Virus record (IMG/VR): IMGVR_UViG_3300027759_000505
Span: 1 to 21,086 of that record
From: a virus
Length of the DNA stretch: 21,086 nt
Direction: 5' to 3' (one strand)
Below, piece after piece: positions 1 through 6,107 of the stretch. The position numbers were made by a program, and so were the translations under genes. Numbering within the stretch: position 1 is the first letter of the stretch; each line of letters opens with the position of its first letter. Under the pieces are notes generated by a model. The model made no database searches. It was not told where the DNA came from and saw only the letters and a list, made by a program, of their open reading frames with translations.

Positions 1-19
1 ACTTGAAGGCATAGATCAT
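1..19 (-). CDS. start of an unidentified gene running off the left edge
   Basis: The stop codon of the preceding gene overlaps an ATG in an ATGA arrangement, the same junction used repeatedly in this operon. Only six codons (MIYAFK) are in the window, so nothing can be said of the function. The call rests only on the junction pattern. Confidence 0.4.
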
Positions 20-399
20 AGCTTTACCGCCTCTTCAACGCTTAAATACCCTACCAACTTATCTACCTTGGACTTGTTAGCAAACTCTGAGGTGGCAGGC
101 ATACGATGAGTAACCCACTCAGGCTCAGGTATATCCATCAGATCAAAAGAGTAGATACCAAGCGGAGTGGAGTTAATATAGAAGGGGATCAGGTCACGCT
201 CAGCAGACTGAGTGATGAGCTTGCGATACTTCATCTCTTCAATGAGCAGTGTGGGGTAATGAGTATAGCGACACTTGAGTTCGATGTAGTGTCCGGCCTT
301 GGCGCTGATGCAGTCAAAGGAATCATAGATACCAGGGCTACGCTCTAGGTCAGGGTACATACTCTCTTTGAGATGATCGAATAGTTCTTGCTCTTTCAT
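16..399 (-). CDS. PD-(D/E)XK nuclease-like protein
   Basis: This is a 127-residue protein. Residues D29 and E40-L-K42, with E12 upstream, are arranged like the D...(D/E)XK core of restriction-endonuclease-fold enzymes (for example phage resolvases and recombination nucleases). It has no signal peptide or membrane segment, so it should act in the cytoplasm on DNA. The ATG at 399 is preferred because it forms an ATGA overlap with the stop of the sigma-like gene. A TTG two codons upstream (405) also lies behind a GGGGAG Shine-Dalgarno (SD) sequence and cannot be excluded. Its place at the end of the replication genes fits a DNA-processing role, but the motif is short and the family was not recognised with certainty. 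Confidence 0.6.
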   Translation of the reverse strand: MKEQELFDHLKESMYPDLERSPGIYDSFDCISAKAGHYIELKCRYTHYPTLLIEEMKYRKLITQSAERDLIPFYINSTPLGIYSFDLMDIPEPEWVTHRMPATSEFANKSKVDKLVGYLSVEEAVKL

Positions 400-1028
400 C
401 GCCAAGGTGTCTCCCCGCCTAGCTCATCTTGTAATCTACGCAATGAGTTACTACACCTACGATCAGCAGTAGATACTGCACACTCTAGGAAGGTTGCGAT
501 CTGTTGCAGCGTAGCGTTCTCGTAGTGGCGCATACGCAGTACTGCCTGATCCTTCTCGTCTAGTTTAAGATAACACTTCTTAATATCTATCAGGCTAGCA
601 AGCAGGTTGCCACCTTCTGATGGGCTAGATGATCCGCGTGGTTGACCATCGTTAATCATCTCCTGCATCTGCTCTAGCACTGTGCCATCTATGATGGATG
701 AGATAACAAAGGGTAGTAGCTGACCAAGGGTAAAGGTCTGGTAATAAACTTCATCGTTGATCTGATAGCCAGACTTGTTAGCCTTCTCCCTGCGTGCATA
801 GCGTTCGACTGCACGCTTCATCTGCCAAGCGATACGGCTTTGGTTATGTTCTAATTGTTTAGGATCTTCAACGCTCATCTGCTCAGTGATGTAAGCGTTA
901 CGCGTAACACCCCAGGCAATACACTCCTGAGTAACATCTTCTCGCTCTACCCAATGCTTGTAGCGCCGGTGTACTGCGTAAGCAACAGACGGCGCTAACT
1001 CATAGATAATCGGATGCAGCTCAGTCAC
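396..1028 (-). CDS. sigma-70-like transcription factor
   Basis: This 210-residue protein ends in a segment resembling sigma region 4 (about residues 154-203), an LDEKDQAVLRMR helix followed by a helix-turn-helix around ATLQQIATFLECAVSTADRR. Near the N terminus WVEREDVTQEC (about 26-36) resembles sigma region 2. The protein probably binds promoter DNA with host RNA polymerase, for instance to switch the phage to late transcription; that role is inferred. The reading frame is open to an ATG at 1061, but that start has no SD and overlaps the upstream gene by 41 bases. The GTG at 1028 overlaps by only 8 and is chosen. The promoter-recognition residues are too divergent to predict a target sequence. 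Confidence 0.72.
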   Translation of the reverse strand: MTELHPIIYELAPSVAYAVHRRYKHWVEREDVTQECIAWGVTRNAYITEQMSVEDPKQLEHNQSRIAWQMKRAVERYARREKANKSGYQINDEVYYQTFTLGQLLPFVISSIIDGTVLEQMQEMINDGQPRGSSSPSEGGNLLASLIDIKKCYLKLDEKDQAVLRMRHYENATLQQIATFLECAVSTADRRCSNSLRRLQDELGGETPWR

Positions 1029-1422
1029 AATCAGTAACTTCAACCTCTGGCCATACGCCATCTAAGACCATCATCGCAATAGCAGAGTAGTTCAATAGAT
1101 CGAGGAATGAATCACGCAAGGACTCATTGCTAGGTTGCACATCTGAATCAACCAAGTTGTTGATGCGAGCTATCTTATCCCACATACGTACACGCAGACC
1201 ATTAAGTGGTCCACCTGGTGAGTGAGCAATATTCTTTGGGCCGTAGTCGTGATGCTTACGGATAAGTAAGTTACCTGCTGCATCCATAATACGCCAGACA
1301 TCTGAAGCAAACTCAGGGTTTACCTTGTCGGTGTAGGGCGCAGTAGAACTGTCTCTGTTTCCGTATTGATCTCTAGGATCTGGAAGCCCATATGCTGCAA
1401 AATCTGTATCATCTGTAGCCAT
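1021..1422 (-). CDS. DUF1599-like (nucleotide-modification-associated) protein
   Basis: This 133-residue, mainly helical protein has the features I associate with DUF1599: HHDYGPKNIA (about 57-66), RVRMWDKIARINNLV (about 77-91) and SFLDLLNYSAIAMMVLDG (about 105-122). The family is all-alpha, somewhat MazG-like, and often found in phages. It has been linked by gene context to nucleotide or base modification, but no reaction can be assigned here. The first 35 residues look disordered. It sits between the primase core gene (6-base gap) and the sigma-like gene (8-base overlap), so it is expressed with the replication set. Confidence 0.65.
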   Translation of the reverse strand: MATDDTDFAAYGLPDPRDQYGNRDSSTAPYTDKVNPEFASDVWRIMDAAGNLLIRKHHDYGPKNIAHSPGGPLNGLRVRMWDKIARINNLVDSDVQPSNESLRDSFLDLLNYSAIAMMVLDGVWPEVEVTDCD

Positions 1423-1428
1423 TCGTCT

Positions 1429-2082
1429 CTACTCACCCTTCGGTTCACCCACTAGCAAAGCACGCGTAGCCTCAACTCCGTGTGCTAGGTAGTAGTCATT
1501 GATGTCCATACCTGGTGGTAGTGTAACAATAGTTGAGTTCAATATCTCATTTGCGACACGCTTAGCAAAGTCTGCACCTGGGTTACTGCCATCTTCTTTG
1601 ATGTCGTTATCGCCTACAACAAAGACTGTTTCGTATCCTGTAAATAACTTAGGAAAGTGTGGCTTCCAAGACTGTACACCTGGGACACCCACTGCTGGTA
1701 TACCTAGCATCCCGCTAGTAACTACTGCATCTAGCTCACCTTCGCAGATAACTATGTAAGGCGATAGCGGTAGCACATCTGAGACATTGTAAAGGTGTGC
1801 CTTCTGCCCAGTAGGTGAACCATACTTAGGCTTGCCATCATCTATGCGCCTGAACTTAAAGCCTACGCAACTACCACCGGCGGTGATGTAAGGGATAGAG
1901 ATCCATCCTTCATACATCTCGTGACCATTCATCGGATCAGTCACTGTGCCTAGTTGAAACTTAGCTGCTACAACTTCAGAGATCCCACGTTCGTCTAGTG
2001 CGACTAGGGTTTCCGGACTTACCTCTTGGGCGTATCGCTGCGCCGCTTCCAGTAGCAATTTCGACTGCGCGTTTGAGGCCAT
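1429..2082 (-). CDS. DNA primase catalytic (TOPRIM) subunit
   Basis: This is a 217-residue protein. Residues 1-45 resemble the helical DnaG core start (LLEAAQRYAQEVSPETL, then DERGIS). A TOPRIM domain follows at about 108-190, with the acidic glutamate in ICEGELDAV (E114, D118) and the VVGDND pair (D158, D160) that coordinate Mg2+. It should polymerise RNA primers at the phage replication fork. The Zn-finger part found at the N terminus of complete primases is encoded by the preceding overlapping gene. The start at 2082 has its own SD (GGAG, 7 nt spacing), so it is probably translated as a separate polypeptide. A helicase-like gene is encoded in the same operon. Confidence 0.85.
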   Translation of the reverse strand: MASNAQSKLLLEAAQRYAQEVSPETLVALDERGISEVVAAKFQLGTVTDPMNGHEMYEGWISIPYITAGGSCVGFKFRRIDDGKPKYGSPTGQKAHLYNVSDVLPLSPYIVICEGELDAVVTSGMLGIPAVGVPGVQSWKPHFPKLFTGYETVFVVGDNDIKEDGSNPGADFAKRVANEILNSTIVTLPPGMDINDYYLAHGVEATRALLVGEPKGE

Positions 2083-2353
2083 CCTTAAACTCCAAGTTCT
2101 CTATGATGCAGACTATGTTCACTGCGTTGCCACCCTTACCGCAGGTGTGGCAAAAGTATAAGTTCTTATACGTGTTGATTACCGCAGACCTACGGGTGTC
2201 ACTATGCAAGCAACACTTGACCGATACATCTTGTCCTTCTCGTACTTCCCCACCAAAGTAGGTAACGATTGGACCTATGGGGATTGAGTTTGCATCAGTG
2301 GAACTGGAACTCCCTCGACCCTTACCCAACCTGGACCAGTCTTGTGCTGGCAT
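1976..2353 (-). CDS. DNA primase zinc-finger (CHC2) subunit
   Basis: This 125-residue protein carries a CHC2-type zinc ribbon, C47-x2-H50 and C68-x2-C71 (KCCLHSD, then YFCHTCGKGG), the template-recognition module of DnaG primases. It lacks a TOPRIM domain; that is on the next gene, which begins inside this one in another frame with a 107-base overlap. The 3' tail is basic and low in complexity (RPRGKSGNPSRTRRTW), as expected for coding forced by the overlap. The frame opens at an ATG at 2359, but the ATG at 2353 has better SD spacing (GAAGG, 6 nt). Residues 1-24 may be unstructured or the true start may lie further in. Confidence 0.78.
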   Translation of the reverse strand: MPAQDWSRLGKGRGSSSSTDANSIPIGPIVTYFGGEVREGQDVSVKCCLHSDTRRSAVINTYKNLYFCHTCGKGGNAVNIVCIIENLEFKDGLKRAVEIATGSGAAIRPRGKSGNPSRTRRTWDL

Positions 2354-2448
2354 ACGCATCCTTCACACTTCTCGTGCCAATGTGTGGCACGCTTGAGATG
2401 GTTGAGTGAGTTCTCCTCACCTGCCTTGATGCAGTTATCGCAGATCAT
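2275..2448 (-). CDS. small Cys/His zinc-finger protein
   Basis: This 57-residue protein was found by reading the gap. It has C3-x2-C6 at the N terminus and a second cluster, H23, H25, C28, C31, C33 and H35 (HWHEKCEGCVCQH), enough ligands for one or two zinc ions. Similar short proteins are frequent in actinophage replication regions. Its start forms an ATGA overlap with the preceding stop, and its 3' end overlaps the primase Zn-finger gene by 79 bases. The function is unknown; nucleic-acid binding is the likely role. A perfect 6-bp inverted repeat (2374-2379 with 2385-2390) lies within it. Confidence 0.7.
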   Translation of the reverse strand: MICDNCIKAGEENSLNHLKRATHWHEKCEGCVCQHKTGPGWVRVEGVPVPLMQTQSP

Positions 2449-2639
2449 CTGGTCCTCATTCTGCTCTGCATTTCCTTTATAGTATCTACTTCAACTCCAG
2501 AAAATAGCAATTCAGCGTGTGCTAAGCCCCAGTTGTAAGCGTTATCTTGCGGGTCAGGGTTCTCTGAATCAGGTGATTCAACCATAACGTCTGCTATTTT
2601 TCTAGCAAACTCGTTACGAGTTATTGCTTTACTTGTCAT
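2445..2639 (-). CDS. small hypothetical protein
   Basis: This is a 64-residue acidic protein beginning MTSKAITRNEFARK. The start at 2639 is preferred over an in-frame ATG at 2675 because a GGAG SD lies 7 nt before it and the overlap with the upstream gene falls to 11 bases. It is predicted soluble, with a helix at each end and a Pro/Asp/Asn-rich centre (about 22-34). I do not recognise a family. The ATGA junction with the next gene indicates coupled translation. Confidence 0.6.
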   Translation of the reverse strand: MTSKAITRNEFARKIADVMVESPDSENPDPQDNAYNWGLAHAELLFSGVEVDTIKEMQSRMRTR

Positions 2640-2853
2640 CTTCAATCTCCAATTCTTCTGCTCCCACTTCAGCATCAGCTGCAGCGATTGCTTCTTCTAA
2701 TACTTCTGGTACAAGTATCTCTGATGTGGTGATTGCTCCATTTGGTACTGCCATTGTTGTTACTACCTTTCCCCATCTCTGGGATTTTTTTATCGGTTTA
2801 CCGCGTTGTGCGGTACGCCGTCTATGACGAAGAGGTCTGATGGTTGCTGCCAT
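2629..2853 (-). CDS. small hypothetical protein, basic head and acidic tail
   Basis: This 74-residue protein is strongly polar: residues 1-30 are rich in Arg/Lys (PLRHRRRTAQRGKPIKK) and residues 45-74 are Glu/Asp/Ala-rich. The start at 2853 follows a clear SD (AAGGAG, 7 nt), although it overlaps the resolvase gene by 32 bases. The basic segment could bind nucleic acid and the acidic tail could form a helix; neither is demonstrated. No family was recognised. Confidence 0.6.
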   Translation of the reverse strand: MAATIRPLRHRRRTAQRGKPIKKSQRWGKVVTTMAVPNGAITTSEILVPEVLEEAIAAADAEVGAEELEIEDDK

Positions 2854-3208
2854 CTGACTTCTCCTTCAACCATTGTGTTAAATCCTGGATGACCCAGGCT
2901 TTATCTATACCAGAGTTGCGACGCTTAACTACAACATAATGCAGTGGCACTTCCCCAATACCACGAGCCTTAGCGTAGTTAAGCGCCTCAACTTCTGCTT
3001 GCCTCCAGAACTCCGGCAAGTTTAATCTCGCCGTGTTCTTGAGTTCTAGTATGTAGGTCTGTCCCGCGACAACACATACTAAATCTCCTTCGTCATCTTT
3101 ACCCGCTAGACGTAAGCGGTCAGCTACTTGACCCATAGATCGTAGCCACTTCATAACATCTATCTCAAAGGCAGCACCCTTAGCCTTATTGTACTTCGGG
3201 TTGCTCAT
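2822..3208 (-). CDS. Hjc-like Holliday junction resolvase
   Basis: This 128-residue protein has the active-site layout of the archaeal/phage Hjc type of PD-(D/E)XK nuclease: E15 in KGAAFE, D42 in DDEGDL, then E55-L-K57 in YILELKNT. The length is normal for the family. It would cut four-way junctions during phage recombination and before packaging. It begins inside the preceding 70-residue gene (23-base overlap). The C-terminal dozen residues are low in complexity and overlap the next start. Confidence 0.78.
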   Translation of the reverse strand: MSNPKYNKAKGAAFEIDVMKWLRSMGQVADRLRLAGKDDEGDLVCVVAGQTYILELKNTARLNLPEFWRQAEVEALNYAKARGIGEVPLHYVVVKRRNSGIDKAWVIQDLTQWLKEKSDGSNHQTSSS

Positions 3209-3398
3209 CTACCAGTACTACCTTGTTGATCTTGTAGACCACATCGCCTGCTTCATCCTTAACCAACTCGACGATACCAGATTGCAGCAGAGCACCAACG
3301 AAGTTGGTCAGGTCTACCTTGATTGCATCAACGTCTGTACGAAGTGCCTCGATCTTAATATTCTCTCGGTACTTATTCGATAAACTTTCTTCAGCCAT
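3186..3398 (-). CDS. small hypothetical protein
   Basis: This 70-residue protein has a helical first half (IKIEALRTDVDAIKVD, possibly a short coiled coil) and a second half with alternating beta-type residues (VELVKDEAGDVVYKINKVVL). An AGGGA SD lies 5 nt before the ATG. It is placed between the DnaB-like ATPase and the resolvase, so it may be a replication accessory protein, but no family is recognised. Confidence 0.6.
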   Translation of the reverse strand: MAEESLSNKYRENIKIEALRTDVDAIKVDLTNFVGALLQSGIVELVKDEAGDVVYKINKVVLVDEQPEVQ

Positions 3399-3410
3399 TT
3401 AATTCCCTAT

Positions 3411-4265
3411 CTATTGTTGGACTATATAGTCGCCTTGATATCCACTTACTGCATCGTTTCTTAGCATAACACCCCACGCATTTTTATCCGATATCTGACA
3501 AGCAGCGTAGTTAACAAACAGTGTTACGTAATCCTTGCCATCTGCAGCGTGTGGCCCAAAGCGGTTCTTTACCGCAGCTACCTTGAGTTCACCATTGGAT
3601 GGGTCATAGCCCAGCGTTAGGATCAGCGCTGGTAGTTGACTCACCTTGCCGTGAATGGCACGTCTAGCAGGTGGATTAGATGGTGATCCGTACTCACTCT
3701 GCTCAGATACGTGGTGTAGCACAAGTACGCAGGCTTCAGTCTTACGTGCCATATCGTGCAGCTCCATCATTATCGCACGCAAGCCAGCCCACTCATTGTC
3801 AGTCTCTGCTGCTACGTTCATTAAGTTGTCTATAACAATTAACTCTGGAGCCTTGCCATAAAGTTCTACATATGCCCTGATCTCTAACTCGATATCGTCC
3901 AGTGATGGCGATGAATCAAAGACCCATTTAATATGTTCTAGTTTTCCAAAGTGCTTATCGTAGTAGTTCTTATCCTTAGATAAGTTTAGCTCCACCGATA
4001 CCTGCGAGTGACCAGAGGCAACAGATGCTGCTCTCATCATCACAGTTGTAGTATCGGTATCTGCTGAGAAGAAGAGCGTTGATACATTTGCTTTCATCGC
4101 ATAGACAAGAGCAAACATAGACTTACCAGCGTTAGGGGCCGCAGCTACCATACATACTTGTCCTCGCCGGAACTTAATATGCTTTAGCGATAGCCCCTGC
4201 CACACGTCAGGTAGTGGTGTTGCCTTGGTAAGCACCCCACTCCAAGCACGTGATAAGTCAAGCAA
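3411..4265 (-). CDS. DnaB/RecA-fold ATPase, probable replicative helicase
   Basis: This 284-residue protein is a RecA-core ATPase. Its Walker A is AAPNAGKS (residues 42-49; the usual first Gly is Ala), and Walker B is in ELIVIDNL with D146. A sensor-like VLVLHHVSEQ segment and a DnaB-like C-terminal motif AAVKNRFGP follow. It matches the C-terminal domain of DnaB-type helicases but lacks an N-terminal primase-binding domain. It is therefore either a minimal helicase or a related RepA/Rad55-like ATPase. It starts with TTG at 4265, 6 nt after a GGGGG SD and overlapping the WhiB stop. The split primase genes downstream support a replication role. Confidence 0.78.
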   Translation of the reverse strand: MLDLSRAWSGVLTKATPLPDVWQGLSLKHIKFRRGQVCMVAAAPNAGKSMFALVYAMKANVSTLFFSADTDTTTVMMRAASVASGHSQVSVELNLSKDKNYYDKHFGKLEHIKWVFDSSPSLDDIELEIRAYVELYGKAPELIVIDNLMNVAAETDNEWAGLRAIMMELHDMARKTEACVLVLHHVSEQSEYGSPSNPPARRAIHGKVSQLPALILTLGYDPSNGELKVAAVKNRFGPHAADGKDYVTLFVNYAACQISDKNAWGVMLRNDAVSGYQGDYIVQQ

Positions 4266-4524
4266 CGCCTTCCCCCTTTAATGTTATACGTCGTTTACGT
4301 CGAACTAATCTGCGTTGACCTTCATTCAGGCCACCCCATATGCCAAAGGTTTCATTCTGTATCCCCCACTCAGCACACTCTGCTTTATGTGGACATCTTC
4401 TACAGATAGATCTGGCCATAGCAACTTCAGCTGTGTTGTTATTTGCAGTTTCATTTTTAGGAAACCAGAAGTCACCACCGACTGAAGCGCAAGCAGGGTT
4501 CTCATAGAACCTTGGCTCGCGCAC
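4258..4524 (-). CDS. WhiB-family Fe-S regulator
   Basis: This 88-residue protein has the four WhiB cysteines (C12, C41, C44, C50; the last three as C-x2-C-x5-C), the GIWGG turn (61-65) and a basic tail (RRLVRRKRR) for DNA contact. WhiB proteins hold a 4Fe-4S cluster, bind the principal sigma factor and modulate promoter choice. A phage copy may redirect host transcription or affect superinfection. It begins with GTG, 3 bases after the preceding stop and without a good SD, so it probably depends on coupling. This is the strongest single marker of an actinobacterial host. Confidence 0.92.
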   Translation of the reverse strand: MREPRFYENPACASVGGDFWFPKNETANNNTAEVAMARSICRRCPHKAECAEWGIQNETFGIWGGLNEGQRRLVRRKRRITLKGEGVA

Positions 4525-4527
4525 CGA

Positions 4528-4902
4528 TCATCGGACCCAGATAGTGTCGCACTTGTCTGTTGCACCCTTTGGTGCAGCACACATATAGCCCTTCCAAGGT
4601 CCCTTGCTTGATGTTCCTTCACGAAATGCCATCACGCCGTGACGACAGGTTTGTGCTGCATCTAATGCAGGAGCAGCAGCAACTGGTGTTGCATTGAACT
4701 GCGCTGCTACTGATGCAACTGTTGGTGCTGGTGCTGCTGTGCTAGCACCTAGTTCGACACCGGTTGCCTTGATGTTGAGTGCGTTCATAGCAAGATCTGC
4801 TAGTCCAGCTTCTAGTTCTGTAACTGTTGCAGCATAAAGATTGATAAGTGTTCCATCAGATAACTTGTAGTTAACCTGGAACTTTGTTCCTTCTGTAGCC
4901 AT
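4528..4902 (-). CDS. conserved phage protein with C-terminal Cys motif
   Basis: This 124-residue protein has an N-terminal beta-rich domain (about 1-50), an Ala/Pro/Thr linker (about 52-80) and a C-terminal segment CRHGVMAFREGTSSKGPW... ending in Cys-Asp-x-Ile-Trp-x-Arg, with cysteines at C85, C107 and C118 and one His that could bind zinc. I recall similar C-terminal modules (GTSSKGPWKGYMC) in actinophage proteins next to RecB-like nucleases. Its role is not known; ssDNA binding or partnering the adjacent nuclease is possible. A strong SD, GGAGG, lies 7 nt before the start, which abuts the upstream stop. Confidence 0.65.
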   Translation of the reverse strand: MATEGTKFQVNYKLSDGTLINLYAATVTELEAGLADLAMNALNIKATGVELGASTAAPAPTVASVAAQFNATPVAAAPALDAAQTCRHGVMAFREGTSSKGPWKGYMCAAPKGATDKCDTIWVR

Positions 4903-5859
4903 TTATTTTCCTCCGCTAGGTTTGATGTTTAGTCTTGCAGTTTCCTCACCTACACTTACTGGGACAAAACCAATAAGTTCTTTTACTTTTTCTTTGTCAA
5001 CTGTCTCACGACCCTTAACCTTTGTCCAACTGATTTCAATACCACTAGCAGTAACGCCAATGGTTCCCTCGAAAGAAGACTTGATTGAATCTCTTTCAGT
5101 TTCCAGATCTTTTATCTTACGATCTAATTGTAGAAAGTGCAGAGCGTTCTTGTCAATCTGCTCGTCCTCAATGATTACTTCACTCAGGACGATACGTTCT
5201 TTTTTTAAGCCAACACAACCCATCATTCCTGATGCGTCGTAGTACTGGCAGTAGTGCTTACAGAATGACTCATCCTTCTCAGGTTCTGGAGCTGACTCCA
5301 TACCCTTGATCTCAGTCAACCATTCCATAGCCTCTAGTGCAATATCTTCATCGTAAGGTTCTGAGTGAACCTTGACATCCTTCTCGGCACCATCACGAGC
5401 TATAGCGACTAGGTTGACAGTGTTGACTGTGTGACCATTCTGCGATAGCAGATAGCCATAGATCTGCACCTGCCAACGCTGCTGCTTTGATGGGAAGTAA
5501 GATAGGTTCTTTACCTTGCTTGTCTTCCAGTCAATGACTGCGCCGGTGCTAGGTATAAATAGATCCACGTGTGCTTTCATATCACCGTGTGCTACTGCAG
5601 TTTCAACTAAGTAATCTTTACCATCTGGATCTAGGTGACCGATAGCCTCTTCGATTGCAGCGTGGATAGCAGTACCCATAATTGCAGCCAGCTTTGATTG
5701 GTTATCGTTAGTCTCAGGCTGTGCATTTAATCGGTACCACACCTTACGACGGCAGCCACCTATCTCTGATGGACCTACTTGTGTCTGAGTACTACGATCA
5801 CGAGAGGCATCCTTTGCGTGGAGTACCGATAGCAGTAGTTCTTTCGGGTCTGTAATCAT
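4903..5859 (-). CDS. Cas4/RecB-like PD-(D/E)XK exonuclease
   Basis: This 318-residue protein has the RecB-nuclease motifs in order: GPSEIGGCRRKVWY (29-42), GTAIHAAIE (62-70, His66), D99 in AHVDLF, D110-W-K112, and the QVQIYGY helix (130-136). C36 together with C200, C204 and C215 matches the Cas4/AddB layout for an Fe-S cluster. The C-terminal 100 residues form a helical extension (coiled coil at about 235-260) and a small beta region. It probably resects DNA ends for recombination or degrades host DNA. No Cas1, Cas2 or CRISPR repeats are nearby, so adaptation is unlikely. Confidence 0.82.
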   Translation of the reverse strand: MITDPKELLLSVLHAKDASRDRSTQTQVGPSEIGGCRRKVWYRLNAQPETNDNQSKLAAIMGTAIHAAIEEAIGHLDPDGKDYLVETAVAHGDMKAHVDLFIPSTGAVIDWKTSKVKNLSYFPSKQQRWQVQIYGYLLSQNGHTVNTVNLVAIARDGAEKDVKVHSEPYDEDIALEAMEWLTEIKGMESAPEPEKDESFCKHYCQYYDASGMMGCVGLKKERIVLSEVIIEDEQIDKNALHFLQLDRKIKDLETERDSIKSSFEGTIGVTASGIEISWTKVKGRETVDKEKVKELIGFVPVSVGEETARLNIKPSGGK

Positions 5860-6017
5860 TGCGGGTTCCTTACGATAAATGCAGCACCTGGATAGTTGGC
5901 TGCTTCTAACTGTTGTGCAATCTGCTCACGCAGTTCTATCTCCATAAACACTGGTGCTGCTGATCTTCGACCAGAAGCTATTGCTTCTTCTAGTGCATAC
6001 TGCAGTGTCTTTTCCAT
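5856..6017 (-). CDS. small hypothetical protein
   Basis: This 53-residue protein is helical for most of its length (EKTLQYALEEAIAS, then MEIELREQIAQQLEAA) and ends in NYPGAAFIVRNPQ. It is joined to its neighbours by TAATG (upstream) and ATGA (downstream) overlaps, which supports its being translated. No family was recognised. Confidence 0.6.
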   Translation of the reverse strand: MEKTLQYALEEAIASGRRSAAPVFMEIELREQIAQQLEAANYPGAAFIVRNPQ

Positions 6018-6103
6018 TATCGCTTATCCGTATACTGTAGAAACGCATCGAAGGCGTAAGCGCAGACGAAGCCAAGCAGTAATCCAAATAAAAATTCAAG
6101 CAT
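6017..6103 (-). CDS. tiny single-pass membrane protein
   Basis: This 28-residue protein is mostly one hydrophobic segment (LEFLFGLLLGFVCAYAF, residues 2-18) followed by a charged end (YTDKR). A GAAAGGA SD lies 8 nt before the ATG, 4 bases after the protease-like gene, and its stop overlaps the next start (TAATG). It might alter the host membrane early in infection, but so short a protein gives no family evidence. Confidence 0.55.
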   Translation of the reverse strand: MLEFLFGLLLGFVCAYAFDAFLQYTDKR

Positions 6104-6107
6104 TTGT

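Noticed and set aside
2374-2390. Perfect inverted repeat GTGCCA-N5-TGGCAC as a regulatory element
   Set aside because: It lies within a coding frame and has only 6-bp arms, so chance or codon constraint is likely.
4326-4622. A 98-residue minus-strand frame overlapping WhiB
   Set aside because: It overlaps two well-supported genes in another frame and shows no domain or SD.
4903-5859. A CRISPR adaptation (Cas4) role for the nuclease
   Set aside because: No Cas1, Cas2 or repeat array is present; phage RecB-like nucleases of this type are common without CRISPR.
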